8,156 bases of DNA from an uncultured Chloroflexota bacterium (GTDB taxonomy: Bacteria; Chloroflexota; Dehalococcoidia; SAR202; UBA11138). Under the pieces are notes generated by a model. It ran no database searches. It was not told the DNA's origin and saw only the letters and a program-made list of their open reading frames with translations. Positions within the stretch are counted from its first letter, which is position 1. Each line of letters begins with the position of its first letter. Positions 1 to 5,284 of this stretch are shown piece after piece. The DNA is taken from positions 1-8,156 of the forward strand of contig CAJWRP010000075.1 of the NCBI GenBank assembly GCA_913046025.1, given 5' to 3'. The translations under genes were made by a program, and so were the position numbers.

Positions 1-588
1 GCGTTACTAAGGGAGGCCGGAACCCCTTATGAGGGAATTCAGGAGCACTACCTGGATACCTATGATCTGGGACGTAGACGCCTGGGCAACGCCTACTACA
101 GGACGTATCAGACGAAGGATGGCGTCATTGCCATTGGCTGCCTGAGCAATCCGCTTCGCAAACGAATGATAGATGTGCTGGGCTTAGAAGACATTAGATT
201 TCAACCCGACTATGACATGTATAGCGATGAGACTCGACAATTCAATCTTCGGCTAGTAGCCCAGGTTGAGGAGCTATTCCTGCAGAGGCCGGTCTCAGAA
301 TGGTTGGAGGTTCTTGATGCGGCTGGTGTTCCTGCAGGACCTGTTCGGTTTGTGGAAGAGCTGCTGGACGACGAACAGGTAGCATCCAACGGCCTTGTCG
401 TGGAACTGGAGCACTCGCTAGCTGGCAAAGTAACCATGGTAGGGCCGATCTTGAAGATGAGCGAAACACCTTTGAGGGCCCAGAGCGCTTCTCCTGCCCT
501 GGGCGAGAGCACTACCAATATCCTCCAAGGGCTTGGATACGATGACGATGATCTCAGTGAACTCAGAGAAAAAGGGGCAATCCAGTGA
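1..588 (+). CDS. CaiB/BaiF family (family III) CoA-transferase, C-terminal part
   Basis: The frame is open from the first base to the TGA at 586-588, so this is the 3' end (195 visible residues) of a gene that starts left of the window. Family III transferases move CoA between an acyl-CoA donor and a carboxylic acid in the cytoplasm and are usually about 380-430 residues long. Family-typical stretches are visible: YRTYQTKDGVIAIGCLSNPL at residues 33-52, followed by a 'VLGLED' segment; 'LDAAGVPAGPV' near residue 105; a 'GPILKMSETP' strand; and the terminal 'PALGEST...LGYDDDDL' helix near the C-terminus. The N-terminal half, which carries the catalytic aspartate in this family, is outside the window, so activity cannot be judged and the substrate cannot be named. 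The next gene on this strand, a ferredoxin, has its own promoter, so the two need not form an operon. The family call is firm; the substrate is unknown. Confidence 0.9.
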   Translation, partial: ALLREAGTPYEGIQEHYLDTYDLGRRRLGNAYYRTYQTKDGVIAIGCLSNPLRKRMIDVLGLEDIRFQPDYDMYSDETRQFNLRLVAQVEELFLQRPVSEWLEVLDAAGVPAGPVRFVEELLDDEQVASNGLVVELEHSLAGKVTMVGPILKMSETPLRAQSASPALGESTTNILQGLGYDDDDLSELREKGAIQ

Positions 589-637
589 GCCCTTAACCAA
601 GATAGTTCTGTAAATTCGGCTTTCATGCCCCAAAAGG

Positions 638-667
638 TTGAAAGCAGATACGGCAGGCATCTATAAT
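638..667 (+). promoter_or_regulatory. Sigma70-type promoter of the ferredoxin gene
   Basis: TTGAAA at 638-643 and a perfect TATAAT at 662-667 are separated by 18 bases. The predicted transcript would start near 674, leaving a leader of about 45 bases before the ferredoxin ATG at 719. The elements are read directly from sequence; promoter activity is inferred. This placement also argues against an upstream TTG start at 638, because that codon lies in the -35 box. Confidence 0.65.
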
Positions 668-718
668 CTATGGGCGCAGAAAACGCAGCATTGTCTTAGC
701 AGGAGGTTTCCGCCAATA

Positions 719-967
719 ATGACGTATATTATCGCCGAGCCGTGCGTAGATCTAAAGGACGCTGCATGTGTAGACGTCTGTCCGGTGGATTGCATCTATA
801 CAACAGACGACGACAACATGTATTACATTAACCCAGATGAGTGCATCGACTGCGCGGCTTGTGAGCCAGTTTGTCCTGTCGTGGCCATCTTTGCCGAGGA
901 CGACACCCCAGAAGATTGGCGTAAGTATATCGACATGAACTACGAGTACTTCGGCCTATCCCGATAA
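719..967 (+). CDS. fdxA: Seven-iron ferredoxin ([3Fe-4S][4Fe-4S])
   Basis: This is an 82-residue acidic, soluble electron carrier. The cysteine pattern matches the Azotobacter/Thermus/Mycobacterium 7Fe ferredoxins: C9-x7-C17-x3-C21-P, then C42-x2-C45-x2-C48-x3-C52-P. By family analogy C9, C17 and C52 hold the [3Fe-4S] cluster, C21, C42, C45 and C48 hold the [4Fe-4S] cluster, and C25 is the extra free cysteine. The C-terminal tail (PEDWRKYIDMNYEYFGL) is the short extension typical of this family. The ATG at 719 is chosen because AGGAGG lies at 701-706, 12 bases upstream, and because the family starts with a strand like MTYIIAEPC. An in-frame TTG at 638 would add 27 non-conserved residues and overlap the promoter. 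The gene appears monocistronic, with a promoter just upstream and a hairpin terminator downstream. Its redox partner is not visible here; 2-oxoacid:ferredoxin oxidoreductases are common partners in the family. Confidence 0.95.
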   Translation: MTYIIAEPCVDLKDAACVDVCPVDCIYTTDDDNMYYINPDECIDCAACEPVCPVVAIFAEDDTPEDWRKYIDMNYEYFGLSR

Positions 968-980
968 GCCCACCGCTGAT

Positions 981-1015
981 GGCGTTAAAGGGACCCGGCT
1001 TTTGGGCGTAACGCC
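981..1015. repeat. Inverted repeat in the ferredoxin 3' region
   Basis: GGCGTTA at 981-987 and TAACGCC at 1009-1015 are perfect 7-base inverted arms around a 21-base loop, 13 bases after the ferredoxin stop codon. There is no T tract, so it is not a classical terminator. It could be a 3'-end mRNA-stabilising hairpin or chance. Only the symmetry is certain. Confidence 0.4.
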
Positions 1016-1054
1016 AAGTTTCGCCAGGATGGGTCATCCCTATAGAACATATTG

Positions 1055-1087
1055 AGGCCCGGGCGACATTTGTGGTCCGGGCCTTTT
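1055..1087 (+). terminator. Intrinsic terminator after the ferredoxin gene
   Basis: Arms AGGCCCGG (1055-1062) and CCGGGCCT (1077-1084) pair perfectly over 8 bp around a 14-base loop, partly extendable by a G-U and a C-G pair. A T-run (1084-1087) follows, then AT-rich sequence. It lies about 90 bases after the ferredoxin stop and separates it from the aconitase gene. Confidence 0.8.
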
Positions 1088-1173
1088 ATATGTCCTGATA
1101 AATCCAACAAGACCCCTTTTCGTTTGGTCAACAATCATCAGGCAACTGAATAGATAGCTTTGAAGCAGCCGTA

Positions 1174-1200
1174 TTGCAAGCATTGGGTCAAGAATATGAT
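1174..1200 (+). promoter_or_regulatory. Possible promoter of the aconitase gene
   Basis: TTGCAA (1174-1179) and TATGAT (1195-1200) lie 37 bases before the aconitase ATG, but the spacer is only 15 bases, shorter than the usual 17. A terminator lies between this gene and the ferredoxin, so a promoter is expected in 1088-1236. This is the best match I see, and it is weak. Confidence 0.3.
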
Positions 1201-1236
1201 TTGCTCTTAGGCAGGTGAAATAAGGAGTTCATAACA

Positions 1237-3516
1237 ATGGTTACGATTGAATCCACACCAGAAATGGCATTCAAGGTCTATAAGACTATCGAAGCGAACC
1301 TCAAGGTGGTCAGAAGACGGTTGGGTAAGCCTCTAACTCTGGCGGACAAGGTCATGCTGGGACATCTGGATGATCCTGAAAACCAGGAGATGATTCCGGG
1401 CGAAAGTTACCTGTTCCTTCGGCCCGATAGAGTTCTTCTTCAGGACGTATTGGGACAGACCGGCATGTTGCAATTCATGCAGACAAAGCAGGAGAAGATA
1501 GCGGTGGCCACATCTATCCACTGCGATCATCTGATTCAGGCCCGAGTTGAGGGTGGGGTGGACCTTAAGGAATCTCTTCAGGAGAACAGCGAGGTTTACG
1601 ACTTCCTGCGATCTGCGGCTGCCAAGTTCGGCGCTGGGTTCTGGGGACCGGGTGCAGGTATCATTCACCAGGTCGCTTTGGAGAACTACGCTTTTCCAGG
1701 CGAGCTCATGATCGGCACAGACTCCCATACCCCTAACGCTGGTGGCCTGGGAGCATGCTCAGTGGGTGTTGGCGGCGCTGACGCTGTTGAGACCATGGCC
1801 GGTCTGCCCTGGGAAGTACTCTATCCCAGGCATATCGCCGTATACTTGACCGGCGAGTTGAGCGGCTGGACAGCACCTAAGGACGTAATTCTGTTTGTGG
1901 CGGGCGCGCTGACCGTGTCTGGCGCAACTAATGCGATAGTTGAGTACATCGGCCCAGGCGCTAGGACAATTAGTGCTACCGGTAAGGCAACCATCACCAA
2001 CATGGGGGCTGAGCTAGGTGCGACCACGTCAATGTTCCCTTATGACGATCACATGGGTCAGTACCTTCGAGCCACCAACCGCGCCGAACTGGTTCCCCTG
2101 GCTGAGAAGTATAAGCATCTGCTTGCTCCGGATGACGAAGTAGAGACAGAGCCTGAGAAGTACTATGACAAAGTAGTACGGCTAGACTTATCTACCCTAG
2201 AGCCTCACCTGGTAGGTCCGCATTCGCCGGACCGAGCCCGCCCTATCTCGCAGATGGCGGCAGAGGTTGATGACCCCGCCAACGGGTTTGTAGATGAGGT
2301 ATCTTCGGCGCTTATTGGAAGCTGCACCAACTCCTCTTACGAGGACATGAGCAGGGCGGCCGACGTCGCAAAGCAGGCAAAGGCCCGCGGACTCAAGGCG
2401 AGTGTGCCTTTCATGGTAACTCCTGGTTCAGAGCAGGTTCGGGCTACAATTGAACGAGATGGCCAGATGGGCTCCCTTCGCGATATCGATGGTAGCGTGC
2501 TGGCCAACGCTTGCGGACCTTGCATCGGTCAATGGAGAAGGGCCAAGGAGGAAACGGATCATGTCAATACAATCCTTACCTCCTACAATCGCAACTTCCC
2601 TGCAAGAAATGATGGGTCTGCGTCCACGATGAACTTTATCGGCAGCCCGGAGATCGTAACGGCCATGGCCGTCGCGGGAAGGTTATCGTTCAATCCTTTG
2701 ACAGATATGCTGACAGCGGCAGACGGAACCGAGTTCAAGCTGGAGCCTCCCAAGGCTGCTCCGGAGGTACCCTCGGAGAATTTCGCCACAGGCAACTCAT
2801 CCTACGAGGCTCCTCCTGAGGACGGATCCGGAGTTGAATTAGCCGTCGACCCAAATAGTGAGCGTATTCAACTCATGCAGCCCTGGCCAGCATGGGACGG
2901 CAACGATTTCGAGGACATGCCGGTCGTAATGAAGACCATCGGCAAGACTACCACCGACCACATCTCGCCTGCAGGCCCTTGGCTTCGCTATCGTGGCCAC
3001 CTGGGCAAATTCAGCGAGAACACGCTGATGGGCGCGATAAATGCTTACACGGGCGAGACCGGTGTGGGCAAGAACGTTCTGACTGGTGAGACATCACAGC
3101 CAATTGCGACTATAGCTAAGCACTATCAGTCCCAAGGTGTTAAGTGGGTCATCGTGGGCGACTCCAACTACGGCGAGGGAAGTAGCCGTGAGCATGCCGC
3201 CCTGTGTCCGAGGCTAATGGGGGGCGCCGCCGTCATCGTGCGCAGCTTCGCTCGGATCCACGAATCCAACCTGAAGAAGCAGGGTCTTCTAGCCTTAACG
3301 TTCCCGGACCCAGCCGACTATGACAAGATTCTAGAAGACGACCGTATCAGCCTGGTAGGACTGTCCGAACTAGCTCCTGGCAAGCCAGTAGAATGTCGTC
3401 TGGCCCATGCCGACGGAACATCTGAAGTTCTCCAACTCAATCACTCCTTCGGAGAGTCTCAGTTGGCATGGTTCAAGCTTGGTTCGGCCCTGAATTTGTT
3501 CCATCAGAGCAGCTAA
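1237..3516 (+). CDS. acn: Aconitate hydratase, mitochondrial-type
   Basis: This full-length 759-residue enzyme interconverts citrate and isocitrate through cis-aconitate in the cytoplasmic TCA cycle. The [4Fe-4S] ligands are C363 (GSCTNSS), C426 and C429 (CGPC). The 63- and 3-residue spacings are the same as in mammalian mitochondrial aconitase. Other active-site signatures are HCDH at residues 95-98, GTDSHTPN at 160-167, SYNRNFPARND after the cluster cysteines, TTDHISPAGPW at the start of the swivelling domain 4, and GEGSSREHAAL, whose first serine is S649. Along its whole length the text follows animal and fungal mitochondrial aconitase (ACO2) rather than the longer (about 890-residue) AcnA/IRP1 or the AcnB form. 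Length also matches the mature mitochondrial enzyme, and no targeting or signal peptide is present. The start is supported by AAGGAG at 1222-1227, 9 bases before the ATG. The gene stands alone between two terminators. No key residue appears to be missing. Confidence 0.97.
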   Translation: MVTIESTPEMAFKVYKTIEANLKVVRRRLGKPLTLADKVMLGHLDDPENQEMIPGESYLFLRPDRVLLQDVLGQTGMLQFMQTKQEKIAVATSIHCDHLIQARVEGGVDLKESLQENSEVYDFLRSAAAKFGAGFWGPGAGIIHQVALENYAFPGELMIGTDSHTPNAGGLGACSVGVGGADAVETMAGLPWEVLYPRHIAVYLTGELSGWTAPKDVILFVAGALTVSGATNAIVEYIGPGARTISATGKATITNMGAELGATTSMFPYDDHMGQYLRATNRAELVPLAEKYKHLLAPDDEVETEPEKYYDKVVRLDLSTLEPHLVGPHSPDRARPISQMAAEVDDPANGFVDEVSSALIGSCTNSSYEDMSRAADVAKQAKARGLKASVPFMVTPGSEQVRATIERDGQMGSLRDIDGSVLANACGPCIGQWRRAKEETDHVNTILTSYNRNFPARNDGSASTMNFIGSPEIVTAMAVAGRLSFNPLTDMLTAADGTEFKLEPPKAAPEVPSENFATGNSSYEAPPEDGSGVELAVDPNSERIQLMQPWPAWDGNDFEDMPVVMKTIGKTTTDHISPAGPWLRYRGHLGKFSENTLMGAINAYTGETGVGKNVLTGETSQPIATIAKHYQSQGVKWVIVGDSNYGEGSSREHAALCPRLMGGAAVIVRSFARIHESNLKKQGLLALTFPDPADYDKILEDDRISLVGLSELAPGKPVECRLAHADGTSEVLQLNHSFGESQLAWFKLGSALNLFHQSS

Positions 3517-3536
3517 CAACTAGTAGACTGATTGTT

Positions 3537-3569
3537 AAAGAGGCGGGCCACTACGGCCCGCCTCTTTTT
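3537..3569 (+). terminator. Strong intrinsic terminator after aconitase
   Basis: A perfect 13-bp stem (AAAGAGGCGGGCC at 3537-3549 with GGCCCGCCTCTTT at 3555-3567) closes a 5-base loop and runs into TTTTT (3565-3569). It begins 20 bases after the aconitase stop. The A-rich left foot is short, so activity on the opposite strand is less likely. Confidence 0.93.
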
Positions 3570-3838
3570 GCGCGTAATGTAAATACAGTCACTCTCATGT
3601 ATGCCAGTGACCACTATTATCTGAGTGTTTCTACCTGACGGATGCATGTAGGAGACTCCGGTATTTACAGCTCGCACACTAAGGCAAACATTGTGCCTAC
3701 CTTTCCCACGCCTAGTCACAATAGTCCCCACACCTATCACCAACAATAGAACTTGAGTTGCCGATGTCTCTTAAGAATTTGCAGTCAGTAGGAATTGATA
3801 CGTGTACCTGTACTGGTGGATGAGGTTGGAAGCGGGGT
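3570..3838. other. Gene-free stretch between aconitase and the CvpA remnant
   Basis: I see no coding region with family resemblance on either strand; all frames are broken at short intervals. The only structure is an imperfect long-range inverted repeat whose best arms are GTAAATAC (3579-3586) and GTATTTAC (3661-3668). The minus-strand open frame crossing 3513-3746 runs through the terminator stem and has no recognisable content. The stretch is best read as decayed intergenic DNA. Confidence 0.5.
3579..3668. repeat. Imperfect long-range inverted repeat
   Basis: GTAAATAC (3579-3586) and GTATTTAC (3661-3668) are exact 8-base inverted arms separated by 74 bases. Weaker complementarity continues inward, with ATGTATGCC near 3597-3605 against GGATGCATG near 3640-3648. 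There is no flanking target duplication that I can see and no open frame inside, so calling it a miniature mobile element would go beyond the evidence. Confidence 0.3.
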
Positions 3839-4326
3839 ACGAACGTAATAGATCTGATCTTAATAGGTTCCATGGGCCTGCTCTCACTCATTGGTCTTAA
3901 AAGCGGGATTATCAGGTCCGCATTCGGGGCTGGCGGAATCGTTCTGGGATTCATGATAGGTTCGTGAACTTCCAGGCTCAGATCGCCTTCCTATTGGTCA
4001 CTTATATTGGCGGAGACATTTTGCCCTGCTTGGCCGGTCTTATAATTGCAATCTCCTTGACGTTTACAATCGTAAAGAGGCTTGCCTTGGCCGTTACGGC
4101 GCTGCTTCCCAATTTCAAGATGGGCATCTTCGATGATTTGGCAGGTGCTGTTGGCGGAATCGCCGTCGGACTGATGTTGATGGGGACTATATTGCAGTTG
4201 CTCGGTGGCATAAATGTTGCGCCGACCCTCGATGTCTTTGACTCTTCACGCTTGACGCCCTTTGTTATTGAGGCGTCGCTAGTGTCACCTTCGATTCCCT
4301 GGTGCTTATCTGCGGATTCTGAATAA
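3839..4326 (+). pseudogene. CvpA-family membrane protein, frameshifted
   Basis: Two overlapping frames together read as one CvpA-family protein (colicin V production/septation-type inner-membrane protein, about 160-180 residues). Part one spans 3839-3967 and gives NVIDLILIGSMGLLSLIGL then KSGIIRSAF...LGFMIGS, the conserved N-terminal helix, G-x-x-R and second helix. It ends at TGA 3965-3967. Part two continues one frame back from 3964 and has further hydrophobic helices, then the family's 'FDDLAGAVGGIAVGLMLM' segment (compare DRVLGxxFGxxRG in E. coli CvpA) and 'SSRLTPFV'. The distance from the break to this segment matches E. coli CvpA within about one residue, so a single-base indel near 3961-3967 explains the break. 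The expected start codon is ACG (3839-3841), with GAGGT at 3822-3826 upstream; the only in-frame ATG (3872) would remove part of the first helix. Two lesions favour a pseudogene over a sequencing error. The family call comes from remembered similarity. Confidence 0.7.
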
Positions 4327-4509
4327 GGGTTACCCTGTCATAGCTATTCAAAGCTATTTAAGGGCACAACAAGCTTTGACATTAGAGCCAAGAGAGAAGG
4401 TATACTGACTGGAGGACGAGACGCCTATACAACACTGAGTCTTGTTAAGGCTACCCTCAACGGGAGCAGCCCTATGGAGATGATTCAGACAACCAATAGG
4501 CCACAGTAG
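4327..4509 (+). pseudogene. Possible remnant of a Gfo/Idh/MocA-type oxidoreductase C-terminus
   Basis: After the stop of the CvpA remnant, the same frame stays open for 60 codons without a start codon until TAG 4507-4509. It contains 'REGILTGGRDAYTTLSLVKA' followed by 'TLNGS'. This resembles the C-terminal pattern of Gfo/Idh/MocA sugar and inositol dehydrogenases, roughly 'I-R-x-G-x-x-x-x-T-G-x-D-A-x-x-x-L-x-L-V-x-A'. There is no Rossmann domain, ribosome binding site or initiation codon, and a further in-frame stop follows, so it could only be a relic. A chance open frame is a real alternative. I rely on pattern memory alone, so confidence is low. Confidence 0.3.
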
Positions 4510-4566
4510 GCGAAGGCCTGCATACCTGTAGACGGTCAAGAAGTTTGCACTAAATAATGCCTCCGA

Positions 4567-4604
4567 ATTAAAAGGACTCGGCCCTAGAGCCGAGTCCTTT
4601 TAAT
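4567..4604. terminator. Bidirectional terminator between convergent units
   Basis: A perfect 16-bp stem (4567-4582 with 4589-4604) has a 6-base loop, a GGACTCGGC core, AAAA on its left foot and TTTT on its right foot. It lies 22 bases beyond the stop of the minus-strand VOC gene, so it terminates that gene. The symmetry of A and T tracts lets it also stop plus-strand transcription coming out of the decayed region. Confidence 0.88.
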
Positions 4605-4626
4605 ATTTAGGTCAATCGCTGGAAGT

Positions 4627-5055
4627 TTACTCTTCCTCTGTTCCTACCCACCCGGTCTGGGATACGTCGATCATCACGCCGTCTGGGCCGTTGTACTTCA
4701 GTTCGACGTTCTTTCCGCCGTGTCCCCTGCTCATACCAGCTTGCAAAGTCGAATTTATCTCTTCCATTGGGAAGGCATCAGCCTTGCGGAGCTTTACGTC
4801 CGCTGCTTCGGCGTCGTCCACCTGGAAGCCGATGTGGTGAATACCGCTGTAATTGGTATCGAACTTATCGCCAACCAGTATTTCGTTCTTGAACCGTAAT
4901 ATTGCTATGTTGATGTTGCCGTCGCTCAAATAGAAGCCCTCGGCGTTGTCATTGCTTACCTGTCCAACTTCTTCCAGGCCGAATACGTCCTTGTAGAACT
5001 TGGCCGTCTTTTCTGGTTCTTGCGTTGCAATAGCGATGTGCTTGATCTTTCCCAT
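4627..5055 (-). CDS. VOC (glyoxalase/epimerase fold) superfamily protein
   Basis: This 142-residue soluble protein has the two beta-alpha-beta-beta-beta modules of the vicinal oxygen chelate fold. Module one starts at 'KHIAIATQEPEKTAKFYKDV' and continues 'FGLEE'; module two starts at 'GIHHIGFQVDD' (about residues 71-81). Candidate metal ligands are H6 on the first strand, H74 on the first strand of module two, and D130 in 'GVMIDVS', where many glyoxalase I and methylmalonyl-CoA epimerase proteins have glutamate. The spacing resembles epimerase and lactoylglutathione-lyase relatives, but the fold is shared by isomerases, dioxygenases and resistance proteins, so no substrate is assigned. The start is supported by GGGGAGG on the minus strand (complement of 5059-5065), 3 bases before the ATG. 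The gene is monocistronic, with a consensus promoter upstream and the hairpin at 4567-4604 downstream. Confidence 0.9.
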   Translation of the reverse strand: MGKIKHIAIATQEPEKTAKFYKDVFGLEEVGQVSNDNAEGFYLSDGNINIAILRFKNEILVGDKFDTNYSGIHHIGFQVDDAEAADVKLRKADAFPMEEINSTLQAGMSRGHGGKNVELKYNGPDGVMIDVSQTGWVGTEEE

Positions 5056-5140
5056 AATCCTCCCCGTTTTACGGTCTGTAAGTGACCCATTTCAGGAATG
5101 GCTTTGCCAACAATATTGAAAAATTCTAATGAACAAAAAA

Positions 5141-5150
5141 ATTGCGCAAT
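5141..5150. promoter_or_regulatory. Palindrome at the predicted VOC transcription start
   Basis: ATTGCGCAAT is a perfect 10-base palindrome centred at about the +1 position (near 5145) predicted from the promoter at 5152-5180. A repressor bound here would block initiation, so it is a candidate operator. No regulator gene is visible in the window, and a 10-base palindrome can arise by chance in AT-rich promoter DNA. Confidence 0.35.
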
Positions 5151-5151
5151 C

Positions 5152-5180
5152 AATATAAGGTTACAGGCTATCGCTGTCAA
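5152..5180 (-). promoter_or_regulatory. Consensus sigma70 promoter of the VOC gene
   Basis: On the minus strand TTGACA (complement of 5175-5180), a 17-base spacer and TATATT (complement of 5152-5157) form a near-perfect housekeeping promoter. Transcription would begin near 5145, giving a leader of about 90 bases before the VOC ATG at 5055. It lies after the recG stop codon, so the VOC gene need not depend on readthrough from recG. Confidence 0.75.
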
Positions 5181-5233
5181 TAACATATATTAAAGATCTG
5201 AGAAGACGGGCCCAAGATGATGCGATGGCTATA

Positions 5234-5248
5234 ACCAGATTATCTGGT
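5234..5248. repeat. Short palindrome between recG and the VOC gene
   Basis: ACCAGAT (5234-5240) and ATCTGGT (5242-5248) are perfect 7-base inverted arms around a single base. It is about 40 bases past the recG stop and upstream of the VOC promoter. It is too tight to form an RNA hairpin and has no T tract, so it suits a dimeric DNA-binding protein better than a terminator. Function unknown. Confidence 0.35.
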
Positions 5249-5284
5249 CATACTGAGGGAAGAATAGGCATATTTGGCCTGGGA

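Noticed and set aside
638..718. Upstream TTG start for the ferredoxin, adding 27 residues
   Set aside because: The added residues are not conserved, the TTG lies in the -35 box, and AGGAGG at 701-706 fits the ATG at 719.
1333..1728. Minus-strand open frame of 131 codons inside aconitase
   Set aside because: It lies opposite highly conserved aconitase codons, so it is a shadow frame.
3513..3746. Minus-strand open frame downstream of aconitase
   Set aside because: It runs through the terminator stem-loop, has no recognisable domain and no start signals.
4376..4406. TTGACA...TATACT promoter followed by the hairpin at 4567, suggesting a small RNA of about 155-190 bases
   Set aside because: The spacer is 19 bases, the sequence matches no RNA family I know, and the same stretch reads as a protein relic in one frame. 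It was kept out of the features, though RNA-seq could revive it.
5056..5284. A recG terminator in the gap before the VOC gene
   Set aside because: The palindrome at 5234-5248 has a one-base loop and no T tract, and the AGGC/GCCT pair near 5268-5280 is only 4 bp, so no convincing terminator is present.
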